Assembly: GCA_030041375.1 (NCBI GenBank)
Contig: JASHOA010000063.1
Coordinates: forward strand, 31,814-95,813
DNA: 64,000 bases
Direction of reading: 5' to 3'
Source of the DNA: Acetobacteraceae bacterium
GTDB lineage: Bacteria; Pseudomonadota; Alphaproteobacteria; Acetobacterales; Acetobacteraceae
The notes under the pieces are model-generated. The model was not told where the DNA came from. It searched no databases and saw only the letters and a list, made by a program, of their open reading frames with translations. A program made the position numbers and the translations under genes. Within the stretch, counting starts at the first letter, position 1, and each line of letters opens with the position of its first letter. Below, piece by piece: positions 28,379 to 37,318 of the stretch.

Positions 28379-29554
28379 ATGGCCGAACAGGCAACGGCTG
28401 AGCCTGCTCACGCCGCACTCGTATCCTCCGCTCTCGCTTTGGGAGAGGGGGCGGGGGTGAGGGTTGCCGCGCCGGAACTCACGGTCGTCGTCCCCTGCTA
28501 CAACGAGCGAGCGAACGTCCGCCCCCTCGTTCGCCGCCTCGAGGCGGCGCTCTCGGGCCTGCGCTGGGAAGTCATCTTCGTCGATGATGCGAGCCCCGAC
28601 GGCACCGCCGCCGAGGCCCTGCAGCTCGCCGCCTCCGACCAACGCATCCGCTGCATCCGCCGCATCGGCAGGCGCGGCCTCTCTTCTGCCGTGATCGAAG
28701 GCGCGCTCGCCTCCTCGGCTTCTTTCATCGCGGTGCTCGACGGCGATCTCCAGCACGACGAGACCCGGCTTCCCGCAATGCTCGCCCTGCTCAGCGATGG
28801 CGCGGCCGACATCGCGGTCGGCAGCCGCCACGCCGCGGGCGGGGATGCCTCGGGCCTCGGCTCGGCCTGGCGGCATTGGCTTTCCGGGCTCGGCATCCGG
28901 GCCGCGCAGGCTTTTCTGCCGGTCCGGCTTTCCGATCCGCTCAGCGGTTTTTTCATGCTGTCACGGCCGCTCTTCGACCGTCTCGCACCGCATCTCACGG
29001 GCGTCGGCTTCAAGATCCTGATCGAGGTCCTGCTCGCCGCCGGCCACAACGTGCGGATCGTCGAAGTGCCGTTCGTCTTCCGCCCGCGCACGGCCGGCGA
29101 AAGCAAGCTCGATCTCCTGGTCTCGATGCAGTTCGCCGCGGTGCTGATCGAACGGCTTTTCCGCGGCCTCCTGCCGGTGCGCTTTCTTGCCTTTGCCGCG
29201 GTCGGCGCGCTCGGCATCCTGGTCAATCTCGCCGCGCTCGCCATCCTGACCAAGCTGATCGGCCTTGGCTTCGAATGGTCCCAGGGCCTCGCCACCCTGG
29301 TTGCGATGCTCGCCAACTTCGAGCTCAACAACCGCATCACCTATCGCGACCAACGCCTCGTCGGCCGCCGCGTCTGGCAGGGCCGCTTGGTCTTCGTCCT
29401 GGTCTGCAGCATCGGCGCCATCGCCAATGTCGGCATTGCCGGCATGCTCTATCACCAGCACGCCGGCTGGAGCCTGGCCGGCACCGCCGGGGCCGCCATC
29501 GGCGTGGTCTGGAACTACGCGGTCTCGGCAACGCTGGTCTGGCGCGCCCGCTGA
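28379..29554 (+). CDS. GT2 (dolichyl-phosphate-mannose-synthase-like) glycosyltransferase fused to a GtrA-like membrane domain
   Basis: 391 residues from ATG 28379. Residues ~35-260 are a GT-A domain: LTVVVPCYNERANV, VDDASPDGTA, VLDGDLQHDE (metal site), DPLSGFFMLSRPL and FVFRPRTAGESKL. Residues ~270-390 form four transmembrane helices of GtrA/DPMS type. In most bacteria these are separate proteins, but the fusion is a known architecture; it would make and possibly flip a polyprenyl-phosphate sugar. Codons 12-28 overlap a short repeat-like stretch (28427-28461), and the GTG at 28457 just before VAAPELTVVV could be the real start. Putative CTAG repeat copy B lies 25 bp after the stop. Confidence 0.82.
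   Translation: MAEQATAEPAHAALVSSALALGEGAGVRVAAPELTVVVPCYNERANVRPLVRRLEAALSGLRWEVIFVDDASPDGTAAEALQLAASDQRIRCIRRIGRRGLSSAVIEGALASSASFIAVLDGDLQHDETRLPAMLALLSDGAADIAVGSRHAAGGDASGLGSAWRHWLSGLGIRAAQAFLPVRLSDPLSGFFMLSRPLFDRLAPHLTGVGFKILIEVLLAAGHNVRIVEVPFVFRPRTAGESKLDLLVSMQFAAVLIERLFRGLLPVRFLAFAAVGALGILVNLAALAILTKLIGLGFEWSQGLATLVAMLANFELNNRITYRDQRLVGRRVWQGRLVFVLVCSIGAIANVGIAGMLYHQHAGWSLAGTAGAAIGVVWNYAVSATLVWRAR
28427..28461. repeat. REP-like GC-rich palindromic stretch in the 5' end of the GT2-GtrA gene
   Basis: The segment (TCCGCTCTCGCTTTGGGAG, then GGGGGCGGGGGTGAGGG) resembles the family of short repeats of the form CTCTCCC-GC-GGGAGAG...GTGAGGG that is widespread in intergenic DNA of many proteobacteria. 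If it is such a repeat, the annotated N-terminus is artificial and translation starts after it. Confidence 0.4.
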
Positions 29555-29578
29555 GGGCATCGGTTTCAGGCATCCCCT

Positions 29579-29683
29579 CGACCCGTGTCGGGCTGGCTGT
29601 GCAGCCCGACACGGGTCTCGCTGTCTATTTGAGCCCGCGATTCACGCCCTCCGACGATTCCGCCTCGGGCGATCGCGGGCTAG
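29579..29683. repeat. CTAG-bounded dispersed repeat, copy B
   Basis: About 105 bp, from CGACCCGTGTCGGGCTG to ATCGCGGGCTAG. The left hairpin arms are perfect. The left border reads TCGACCCG rather than CTAGACCCG, so the CTAG is kept only at the right end. It lies between the GT2-GtrA gene and iolD and could terminate transcription from the former. Confidence 0.85.
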
Positions 29684-29733
29684 CACCTCGAAGCCCTGCT
29701 TCAAACGGCTGCCACCTCTGCCTTGAAGAAGCG

Positions 29734-29790
29734 GATCATCCGGAATCGCGCCGACGAAGAGCCGCGCGGACTGCGCGATCCCGGATTATC
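29734..29790. promoter_or_regulatory. Imperfect inverted repeat upstream of iolD
   Basis: Arms GATCATCCGGAATCGCG (29734-29750) and CGCGATCCCGGATTATC (29774-29790) match in 15 of 17 positions as inverted repeats with a 23-bp spacer. It sits ~135 bp before the iolD start, in an otherwise empty 240-bp stretch, and may be an operator or just a remnant palindrome. Confidence 0.3.
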
Positions 29791-29924
29791 TTCGCGTGGG
29801 ACTTCTTGCTAGCATCAACCCGGTAGAGCGTGCTGCCGACGCAAACCGCGCCGCAACGATTGGCCGCAAAGCATCTCGATGCGCGACGCCCGGTTCGATC
29901 CGGCTCAGAGCGGGAGGAGACCCA

Positions 29925-31796
29925 ATGACGCAGGCAACCATCCGCCTCACCATGACGCAAGCGCTGGTTCGCTGGCTCACCAGGCAGTTCACCGAAATCG
30001 AAGGCCACCATGTGCCCTTGTTCGCTGGTGTTTTCGGCATATTCGGTCATGGCAATGTGACCTGCCTCTCGGAGGCGCTGGAGGCGGTCAAGGACCAGTT
30101 GCCGACCTGGCGCGGGCAGAACGAGCAATCGATGGCACTGGCCGCGATCGGTTTCGCCAAGGCCAAGCGCCGGCGCCAGATCATGATCGCCACCTCGTCG
30201 ATCGGTCCCGGAGCGCTAAACATGATGACCGCGGCCGGGACGGCTCATTCCAACCGGCTGCCGGTTCTGCTTCTGTCCGGCGACACATTTACCAACCGGC
30301 TGCCTGACCCGGTGCTGCAGCAGGTCGAGCATTTCGGCAATCCGGCCATCACGGTGAATGATGCCTTCAAGGCCGTGACCCGCTACTGGGACCGGATCAC
30401 CCATCCGGCGCAAATCCTCGGCTCGCTGCCCCAGGCCACAGCGACGATGCTCGACCCGGCCGATTGCGGTCCCGCTTTCATCGCCCTGCCGCAGGACACT
30501 CAGGAGGTCGCATTCAATTACCCTGAGGTCTTCTTTGAGCCGCGTGTCTGGAGGATTCCGCGCCCGCGCCCGGACCGACGCAAAGTGGCCGAGGCAGCGG
30601 CGTTATTGAGAACCGCAAAGAAGCCGATCCTGATCTCGGGCGGCGGCGTGCGCTATTCCCAGGCCGAGGACGCGGTGGCGAGGTTTGCTGAGGCGCGCGG
30701 CATTCCGATCGTCGAAACGGTTGCGGGAAAGGGCGGCGTTACCCATTACCATCCGGCGCATGCCGGTCCGATCGGCATCATTGGCTCGACTTCCGCCAAT
30801 ACGCTCGCCGCGGAGGCGGACGTGGTGCTGGCGATCGGGACACGGCTCCAAGACTTTACCACCGGTTCCTGGACCGCGTTCGCGCCCGAAGCACGGTTCA
30901 TCTCGATCAACGCGGCGCGGTTCGATGCCATGAAGCATCGCGCCCTCGCCGTGGTCGGCGACGCACTGGAGACGGTCACGGAACTCGACGCCGCACTCGG
31001 AGACTGGCGCGCGGATGCGGCGCACATGGCGCGCGCGCAGGCGCTGTTCAGGGAGTGGGACGCACTTCTGCACAAGTACCAGGCACCAACCAACGCACCG
31101 GTGCCGACTTACGCGCAGGTGGTCCAGGTCGTGAACCAGGCTGCCGGTGAGAAGGACACGCTGATCACTGCGGCCGGCGGCCTGCCGGGAGAGGTGGCCA
31201 AGGGCTGGAGAGTCAAGACGCCGAACAGCTTCGATCTCGAATTCGGTTTCTCCTGCATGGGCTACGAGATCGCGGCCGCCTGGGGCCATGCGCTTGCCGG
31301 CACCGGCCCGGGCGCGCTCTCCGGCACGCCGCTGGTGATGGTCGGAGACGGCAGCTACATGATGATGAACTCCGACATCTATTCAACCGTCCTGACGGGC
31401 CACAAGATCATCGTCGTCGTCTGCGACAACGGGGGTTTCGCCGTTATTGACCGGCTGCAGAAATTCAAGGGTGTGCCGGGATTCAACAATCTTTTCACGA
31501 ACTGCCGCGTGCAGCACGCCGATCACCCTCTGCACGTCGATTTTGCCAGGCACGCCGAGGCAATGGGGGCTTATGCTCGCCGCTGCGACAGCCTCTCGGA
31601 CCTTGCGGCCGCGCTGGAATGGGCCAAGGGCAACGACCGCACCACGGTTCTCTCCATCGTCACGGATGCGAATGCGTGGGTGCCCGGCGATGCCGATTGG
31701 GACCTGGGCGTGCCGGAAGTGTCTGCCCGCGCCACGGTTCGCAAGGCGCGGGCGGAACAGGAAGAGATCCGTTCCAAACAGCGTGTCGGAGTGTAA
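29925..31796 (+). CDS. iolD: 3D-(3,5/4)-trihydroxycyclohexane-1,2-dione acylhydrolase
   Basis: A 623-residue TPP-dependent enzyme of myo-inositol catabolism that hydrolytically opens the cyclic dione. It has the three-domain ThDP layout: N-terminal pyrimidine domain with HVPLFAGVFGIFGHGNV and WRGQNEQSMALAAIGFAKA, the middle domain KPILISGGGVRYSQAEDAV, and the C-terminal PP domain with MVGDGSYMMMNSDI and the CDNGGFAVI continuation. The length and these blocks match IolD rather than acetolactate synthase. GGGAGGAG lies 8 bases before the ATG at 29925. The next gene, iolE, starts 7 bp after the stop; other iol genes are not in the window. Confidence 0.9.
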   Translation: MTQATIRLTMTQALVRWLTRQFTEIEGHHVPLFAGVFGIFGHGNVTCLSEALEAVKDQLPTWRGQNEQSMALAAIGFAKAKRRRQIMIATSSIGPGALNMMTAAGTAHSNRLPVLLLSGDTFTNRLPDPVLQQVEHFGNPAITVNDAFKAVTRYWDRITHPAQILGSLPQATATMLDPADCGPAFIALPQDTQEVAFNYPEVFFEPRVWRIPRPRPDRRKVAEAAALLRTAKKPILISGGGVRYSQAEDAVARFAEARGIPIVETVAGKGGVTHYHPAHAGPIGIIGSTSANTLAAEADVVLAIGTRLQDFTTGSWTAFAPEARFISINAARFDAMKHRALAVVGDALETVTELDAALGDWRADAAHMARAQALFREWDALLHKYQAPTNAPVPTYAQVVQVVNQAAGEKDTLITAAGGLPGEVAKGWRVKTPNSFDLEFGFSCMGYEIAAAWGHALAGTGPGALSGTPLVMVGDGSYMMMNSDIYSTVLTGHKIIVVVCDNGGFAVIDRLQKFKGVPGFNNLFTNCRVQHADHPLHVDFARHAEAMGAYARRCDSLSDLAAALEWAKGNDRTTVLSIVTDANAWVPGDADWDLGVPEVSARATVRKARAEQEEIRSKQRVGV

Positions 31797-31802
31797 AGGG
31801 GC

Positions 31803-32702
31803 ATGCGGGCGAGACTTGGCATAGCCCCCATCGCCTGGTGGAACGACGACCTTGAAGAGCTTTCCGACGACGTCACGTTGGAGGAATGCCTCCGCCAGGT
31901 GAGTCTGGCCGGGTTCGCCGGCGCGGAGACGGGGCGGCGATTCCCGATGAACATGAGCGAGCTTGGTCCGATCCTTCGCAAATTCCGGCTCTCGGTGTGC
32001 GGTGGATGGTTCTCGGGCATGCTGCTCGACGGCGACATCGAGGCGGAAAAGGACCGCATTCGCGTTCAAATGGACTTCTTCACCGCCGCCAAAGCTCCTT
32101 GCATCGTGTACGGCGAGGTCGCGCGGTCGATCCAGGGCGAGAGGACGAAGCCGCTGGCGACCAAGCCCCGGCTGAATGACGAGGAGATCAAGGCATATGG
32201 CCGCCAGATGACCCGGTTCGCCGAATGGTGCGCCGAACAAGGAACCCCGATTGCTTACCACCACCACATGGGGGCGGTCATCGAAACGGAACCCGAACTC
32301 GACCTCCTGATGAAGAATTCCGGCGCGGCATTGGGGCTTCTCTTCGACACCGGCCATCTCGCCTTTGCCGGGGGCGATGTGCTGAGGGCGATCGATCATC
32401 ATCACGAGAGAATACGCCACGTCCATACCAAGGACGTGAGAAGGCACGTCATCGACCGGATCGACCGCGAGCGGGACAGTTTTCTGGATGCGGTGGTCAG
32501 GGGTGCCTTCACCGTGCCGGGCGACGGCTCGCTCGACTTCACCGCGATCGTCAAGCGGTTGGTCTCTTACGGTTACGAAGGATGGTTCGTCGTCGAGGCG
32601 GAACAGGATCCGAAGCGCAACCCGCCGCTCGAAATGGCGAAGAAGGGCCACGAAGAGCTGATGCGCGTCATGGCCGCCGCGGGATACGAGGTCGTGTCGT
32701 GA
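31803..32702 (+). CDS. iolE: Myo-inosose-2 dehydratase
   Basis: A 299-residue TIM-barrel protein of the xylose-isomerase-like fold. MRARLGIAPIAWWNDDLEEL at the start, CGGWFSG, HHHMGAVIE, FDTGHLAFAGGD and HVHTKDVR are the blocks that carry the metal-binding Glu, Asp, His and Glu residues of IolE. The enzyme dehydrates scyllo-inosose to the dione used by IolD, which is immediately upstream. The pair forms a short operon. Substrate is inferred from context and these motifs; other TIM-barrel isomerases share the fold. Confidence 0.85.
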   Translation: MRARLGIAPIAWWNDDLEELSDDVTLEECLRQVSLAGFAGAETGRRFPMNMSELGPILRKFRLSVCGGWFSGMLLDGDIEAEKDRIRVQMDFFTAAKAPCIVYGEVARSIQGERTKPLATKPRLNDEEIKAYGRQMTRFAEWCAEQGTPIAYHHHMGAVIETEPELDLLMKNSGAALGLLFDTGHLAFAGGDVLRAIDHHHERIRHVHTKDVRRHVIDRIDRERDSFLDAVVRGAFTVPGDGSLDFTAIVKRLVSYGYEGWFVVEAEQDPKRNPPLEMAKKGHEELMRVMAAAGYEVVS

Positions 32703-32719
32703 ACCGGATGGCCAGCTAG

Positions 32720-33241
32720 CTAGTCGAGCTCTCGATTGCCAAAATCAATTCGCGTGACAGCGCAACCTCGTCGCAAAATTTCCTCGTCTGACAGGTTGGG
32801 AAACATTCGTCCGTACCGATCGAGCAATGCCGCTCGTAATTGATCCTGAGAACGAATATTCGGGAGCGAGTCCGCGAATAGCGCCGCTGTCACCTTGTTA
32901 AGAGGCAGGCGTTGGATGATTTCTGTACAAATGCCTCGCCGTGCTGGTACCGGATCAATGACGGGAAGCACTTCTCGTCCGTCTGGAAGACGCTTTCCGG
33001 CTTGCACTATGGGAACGACTGCGTAATGGCGCCCGAGCTCATTCAGCGTGAACTCCAAATTGAAATGCACAAAGCTGCGACAGTCATGGGCTAGTTGAGC
33101 GAAATCGATCGAGTGTAGGCGAATGAGAGCATCAACACGAAAGCGACGGCGAAGCTCGTCGATGAGGACGACACGCTCACCACAACCATCGCGAATACCA
33201 ATGTGTGTTGTGTTTGATAGCGGCAAGCAATCAGGAATCAT
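32720..33241 (-). CDS. Orphan protein of unknown function in lower-GC DNA
   Basis: A 173-residue soluble protein that I do not recognise. It has no signal peptide or membrane segment. The most conserved-looking stretch is ALFADSLPNIRSQDQLRAAL near residue 120, which is not diagnostic. The coding sequence is clearly less GC-rich than everything around it, and its codon use is unlike its neighbours, which suggests recent acquisition. It is transcribed against iolE and has no partner gene. The stop lies 17 bp from that of iolE. Confidence 0.6.
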   Translation of the reverse strand: MIPDCLPLSNTTHIGIRDGCGERVVLIDELRRRFRVDALIRLHSIDFAQLAHDCRSFVHFNLEFTLNELGRHYAVVPIVQAGKRLPDGREVLPVIDPVPARRGICTEIIQRLPLNKVTAALFADSLPNIRSQDQLRAALLDRYGRMFPNLSDEEILRRGCAVTRIDFGNRELD

Positions 33242-33413
33242 GCCCCTGCCTCGTTTGGATTCTTTGCAAAGACCCCTACTGCCCGAGCAAATGTTTGACC
33301 AGCCCCATCACGAACCGCTACTGCCGATAATCTCGGCTGCCCGCGGTTCTCTTTCCGGCAAGCCGCCGGCATGGAGGCACATCGGGGCAGCGGGAGAGCG
33401 CGAGAAGATCTGT

Positions 33414-34469
33414 TCACGCTCCGGCACGCCAATCGAATGTCGATTCACCCGCGTGTACCGTCGGTTCTCCGAGCGAAAATTCCCGGGCCAGCAGCGCGTA
33501 GGACCGTCGCCTGGCTCCGGGATCATGCACCGTCGTCAACACCGCGATCTCCGTGACCGCGAGTTCCCCTGCCAGTGCGCGCAGCCGTTCCGCAACGCCC
33601 GGCCCCGTGCCCGCAAACATCCGGGCCCGCATCCGCGCCATCCGCGCCCGATCTTCCTCGGTGTAAGGATAGGCGGCGGCTTCCTCCGGGCTCGGCAGCG
33701 GCGGAAATTCGCCCCGATTGCGATAGAGGCGCCATAGCGCGCGCGAGGCGAAGAGCCGCTCCGCTTCCGCTTCCGTCTCGGCGGCCAGCGCGAAGACGCA
33801 CAGTGCGGCCAGCGGCTCCGGATGGCGTTGGCTCGGCCGATAGGCACGGCGGTAGATTTCCAGCGCCTCCGCCGCACCTGTCCCGTCGGTGATGAAATGC
33901 GCGAAGCAATAGGGCAGGCCGAAATAGGCGGCGACCTGGGCGCCATAATCGGAACTTCCGAGCATCCATACTTCCGGCACGCCCGGCCCTTGCGGCTGCG
34001 CCCTGACGCTGTGGAACGGATGACTCTGAGGCAAGCCGGAACCCGTGAGCCAGGCCAGGATCTCGGCCACCTGGGCCGGGAAATTCTCGGCTGCGATCTC
34101 CGCGTTCGGGTTCAGCGCATAGGCGGTCCGCCCGTCCGAGCCGGGGGCACGGCCAAGCCCGAGATCGATCCGTCCCGGTGCAATCGCCTCGAGCACGCGG
34201 AACTGCTCTGCGACCTTGAGCGAGGCGTAATGCGGCAGCATCACCCCGGCGCTTCCGACCCGGATGCGCGACGTGGTCGCGGCGATGGCGCTGATCAGGA
34301 TTTCCGGCGCGGTGCCGGCCTGGCTGTCCGAGTTGTGGTGCTCGGCGAGCCAATAGCGTGCATAGCCGAGCGCCTCGCAGTGGCGTGCCAGGGCGAGACT
34401 CTCGCGGATCGAGGCAGCGGGCGAGCGCCCCGAAACGATCGTTGATTGGTCGAGCACGGAAAGCCGCAT
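33414..34469 (-). CDS. LLM class flavin-dependent oxidoreductase (MsnO8-like)
   Basis: A 351-residue luciferase-like monooxygenase fold. Typical features are LSVLDQSTI at the N-terminus, YWLAEHHNSDSQAGTAPE, RIRVGSAGVMLPHYASLKVAE, GRIDLGLGRAPGSDGRT and, near the C-terminus, a YTEEDRARMARMR segment. The GRIDLGLGRA block and LAEHH are the hallmark of the MsnO8 subgroup, which uses FMNH2 and O2 or related chemistry. The ATG before RLSVLDQ was chosen; the frame extends ~140 codons upstream without conservation. Substrate unknown; its neighbours give no hint. Confidence 0.88.
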   Translation of the reverse strand: MRLSVLDQSTIVSGRSPAASIRESLALARHCEALGYARYWLAEHHNSDSQAGTAPEILISAIAATTSRIRVGSAGVMLPHYASLKVAEQFRVLEAIAPGRIDLGLGRAPGSDGRTAYALNPNAEIAAENFPAQVAEILAWLTGSGLPQSHPFHSVRAQPQGPGVPEVWMLGSSDYGAQVAAYFGLPYCFAHFITDGTGAAEALEIYRRAYRPSQRHPEPLAALCVFALAAETEAEAERLFASRALWRLYRNRGEFPPLPSPEEAAAYPYTEEDRARMARMRARMFAGTGPGVAERLRALAGELAVTEIAVLTTVHDPGARRRSYALLAREFSLGEPTVHAGESTFDWRAGA

Positions 34470-34495
34470 GTCGCTCCCTCCAATCCGTCCACCCC

Positions 34496-35779
34496 TCAAT
34501 AAAGGCCGGTCGGTCCGAATGTCGCACGCAGCACGGCATAGACAATCCCACCGACCAGGAAGCCCACCAGCGAGCCGTTGACACGCACGAACTGCAAATC
34601 GCGGCCGACGAACAATTCCAACCGATCGACCAGCATCGCGGTGTCCCATCTTCCGACCACGCCGGCAATGAAACCCGAAAGCTCCGCCCGCGCTGCCGGG
34701 AGCAGCGAGACCACCGCGGCCTCGAGCGCATGTTGCAGCCGCGCCCTCGCCGCGGGCTCGGCGGCCAGCAGGGCCGCCATGTTGCCAAGCATCTGCTGCA
34801 GGAACGCGATGCTGTGCCCTCCTTCGTTGGCAACGTCCTTCTCGATCCCCTCGCGCAACCGTCGCCAGACGTCCCACAGCCATGCCTGAACCGTGGGGTG
34901 CGCCAGCACTTCCTTCAGGCCGGCACCCAGCTCGGCGGCACGGCTCGGGTCCTCTTCGATGCGGTCGATCTCACGTCGCACCCATTCGTCGAACGCAAGC
35001 CTGATTTCCGAGCCGTCGGGCCCCATCTTGTCGAGTTCGGCATTCACTGCGGCCAGCACGCGCTTGGCGATCGTCGCCCCGAGCGCCCAACCCACCAGCC
35101 GCCCGCCCTGTTCCCTGACCCGCTCCTCGATCGCGGTGCGCAGTTGCTCCTCCTTGTTCGCGAGCGTCGTCCGAAGCTCGCCGACGATGAACCCGAACAC
35201 CTCCTGGTGCCGCCCGCCCGCGACCAGGCCTCTGAGGACCCTGACCAGCACGCGCCCGCCGGCGGCGCCGCCGAGAAGGCGGGGAATGAGGCGCGAGATG
35301 AGCCGCCGCGCGCGCCCGTCCTCGACCGCGGCCAGCAGGCGCGGCAGCATCGCCGCAAGCGCCGTGGCAGCTGCGTGCGCCGAGTCAGTGTTGCGGAAGA
35401 ACCGCTCGAGTATCGCCGCCAGGTCGAGACCCGAGAGCGTGCGTGCAACCTCATCCTTCGTGAACACATGATTGGCGACGAAGCGGCCGAGCGCGTGTCC
35501 AAGCCTTTCCTTGTGCGTCGGAATGATCGCAGTGTGCGGAATCGGCAGGCCGAGCGGATGACGGAACAGCGCCACTACCGCGAACCAGTCAGCAATCCCG
35601 CCGATGAAGCCCGCCGTCGCCGCTGCCTCCAGGAGGCCCCTGAAATAGCCTGCCGGCAGCCAATGCGCCGCCAGTGCCAGGACTCCCATCACGACCAGAA
35701 GCAGGGTCGCGAAGCCGCGGTGACGGGCAAGAGAGCGGCGCGCTGTACGATCGGGATCTGTGGCGGGATCTGTGGTCAC
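34496..35779 (-). CDS. DUF445 family membrane-anchored protein
   Basis: 427 residues. A hydrophobic segment near residues 24-45 and a second one in the GIADWFAVVALFRHPLGLPIPHT block (the DUF445/YjiN signature) are followed by a long, mainly helical region rich in Ala, Leu, Arg and Glu. The protein ends with LVGGIVYAVLRATFG, a further hydrophobic helix. The function of the family is unknown; an envelope role is usually proposed. Its start is 27 bp upstream of the LLM gene on the same strand, so the two might be co-transcribed. Confidence 0.85.
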   Translation of the reverse strand: MTTDPATDPDRTARRSLARHRGFATLLLVVMGVLALAAHWLPAGYFRGLLEAAATAGFIGGIADWFAVVALFRHPLGLPIPHTAIIPTHKERLGHALGRFVANHVFTKDEVARTLSGLDLAAILERFFRNTDSAHAAATALAAMLPRLLAAVEDGRARRLISRLIPRLLGGAAGGRVLVRVLRGLVAGGRHQEVFGFIVGELRTTLANKEEQLRTAIEERVREQGGRLVGWALGATIAKRVLAAVNAELDKMGPDGSEIRLAFDEWVRREIDRIEEDPSRAAELGAGLKEVLAHPTVQAWLWDVWRRLREGIEKDVANEGGHSIAFLQQMLGNMAALLAAEPAARARLQHALEAAVVSLLPAARAELSGFIAGVVGRWDTAMLVDRLELFVGRDLQFVRVNGSLVGFLVGGIVYAVLRATFGPTGLY

Positions 35780-35899
35780 CGGTGAAGGCTATCACGCACG
35801 CGCTCGCCGACGGCAATCCAACCCGTGCGCCGCTCGCCCCGGCAGTGCGTGCCGGCCCGTCGCTCGGATTTGCGGCATGTGGCCAGCAATCCCCCGAGA

Positions 35900-35928
35900 T
35901 TGACTTCCGTTCGTTCCGGGCCCTAACT
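35900..35928 (+). promoter_or_regulatory. Candidate sigma-70 promoter of the sugar ABC operon
   Basis: A TTGACT hexamer at 35900-35905 is followed 17 bp later by CTAACT at 35923-35928, ahead of the first binding-protein gene. The -35 box is good and the spacing canonical, but the -10 box is weak, so this is a guess. Confidence 0.3.
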
Positions 35929-36035
35929 CCATTCCGTGGCCCGAAACGGGCTCAGGGCGCCCTTTCCCCGAAGTTGGGGGCTTGGTGCGGCTGACAATGC
36001 CTGCAAGGCAGGGATCAATGCGAGGAGGAGCGTCC

Positions 36036-37124
36036 ATGCGCGATCAATCGAACGAAGCGTTTGCAAAGGTGGCCGCCTCCCGCCTGCCACGGCGGGCGAT
36101 GATGCATGGGGTCGGCGTCACCTCGGCTGCCGCCATCCTCGCTGCAACCGTGCGCACCGCCGGCGCCGCCGGCGTCGGCCCATTCCCCGAGCATCCGAAA
36201 TGGCGCTTCGTGTTCGTCAATCACGTCACCACCAACTCGTTCTTCGTGCCCACCCAGTACGGCATCCAGGATGCCTGTGCCCTGCTCGGTTGCACCTATC
36301 AGTGGACAGGCTCGGAGACGAGCGACGTTGCGCAGATGGTCAATGCGATGAACGCGGCGATCGCTGGCAAGGCGGACGGCATCGCGGTCGCGATCGTCGA
36401 TCCGAAGGGATTCGATGCGCCGACCGCGCGCGCACTCGAGGCCGGGATTCCGGTGTTCAGCTACAACGCCGATGCGCCACCCGGCAGCCCGAACCGCAGG
36501 CTTGCCTATATCGGCCAGGATCTCTTCCAGTCGGGCGTGCAGATGGGAGAGCGGATCGTCAAGTCGGTCGGCTCCGGCGACGTTGCCATCTTCATCGCCA
36601 CACCCGGCCAGCTCAACCTGCAGCCGCGCGTGGATGGCGCCATGGCGTCGATCAAGAAATCGGGAGCCCCGATCAACGCCACCATGATTGCGACGGACCC
36701 CACTGCGAACGTCTCGCTCTCCAAGATCCGCGCCTACTATCTCGGCCATCCGAACGTCAAAGGACTGTTCGGCACCGGTGCCACCGACACCGACAACATC
36801 GGCGTCGTCATGCGGCAGTACGGTTTGCCGAAGAAGGGCATCCACGGCGGCGGCTATGATCTGCTGCCGCGATCTCTCGCCTCGGTGCGCGATGGTTATC
36901 TCGATTTCGTGATCGACCAGCAGCCCTACCTGCAAGGCTTCTACACGGTGATGGAGATGTTCGTCTTCAAGGTCTCGGGTGGTCTGACGGGCCCCGCCGA
37001 CATCAATACCGGCCTCAAATTCGTCACCAAGGAGGGCGTCACACCGTACCTCACCACCCAGACCCGCTATGAAGGAAGTTCCTCCGCAGCCCAGATCGTG
37101 CCGCGCTCCGGCCCGATCGGCTGA
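36036..37124 (+). CDS. Sugar ABC transporter substrate-binding protein, paralog 1
   Basis: A 362-residue periplasmic binding protein of the RbsB/FrcB type. The N-terminus SRLPRRAMMHGVGVTS followed by a hydrophobic stretch and AGAAG looks like a Tat-type signal peptide. The mature part begins PKWRFVFVNHVTTNSFFVPT. Two lobes include AQMVNAMNAAIAGKADGIAV (lobe 1) and the GLPKKGIHGGGYDL block (lobe 2). GAGGAGGAG lies six bases before the ATG at 36036. A nearly identical gene of exactly the same length lies 195 bp downstream. Substrate is probably a monosaccharide or polyol; the FrcA-type single ATPase suggests a fructose-importer-like system, but the ligand is not known. Confidence 0.88.
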   Translation: MRDQSNEAFAKVAASRLPRRAMMHGVGVTSAAAILAATVRTAGAAGVGPFPEHPKWRFVFVNHVTTNSFFVPTQYGIQDACALLGCTYQWTGSETSDVAQMVNAMNAAIAGKADGIAVAIVDPKGFDAPTARALEAGIPVFSYNADAPPGSPNRRLAYIGQDLFQSGVQMGERIVKSVGSGDVAIFIATPGQLNLQPRVDGAMASIKKSGAPINATMIATDPTANVSLSKIRAYYLGHPNVKGLFGTGATDTDNIGVVMRQYGLPKKGIHGGGYDLLPRSLASVRDGYLDFVIDQQPYLQGFYTVMEMFVFKVSGGLTGPADINTGLKFVTKEGVTPYLTTQTRYEGSSSAAQIVPRSGPIG

Positions 37125-37318
37125 GGGCCGGTGCGCGGGCGGCGAGCACAGCGACGGCGGTGTTGACTTCCCGGGCCTCGCGGCCATTATCGCCATGACA
37201 AAGAGAAGTCCGGGCGGGCATTTTCCCGCCGAGACCGCAACCAGGGGCCCGGCCCCCCGCTTCGGCCGTGGCCGGCACTCGCCAAAGCAAGCGGCATGAC
37301 AATGGAGGAGGCACGTTG

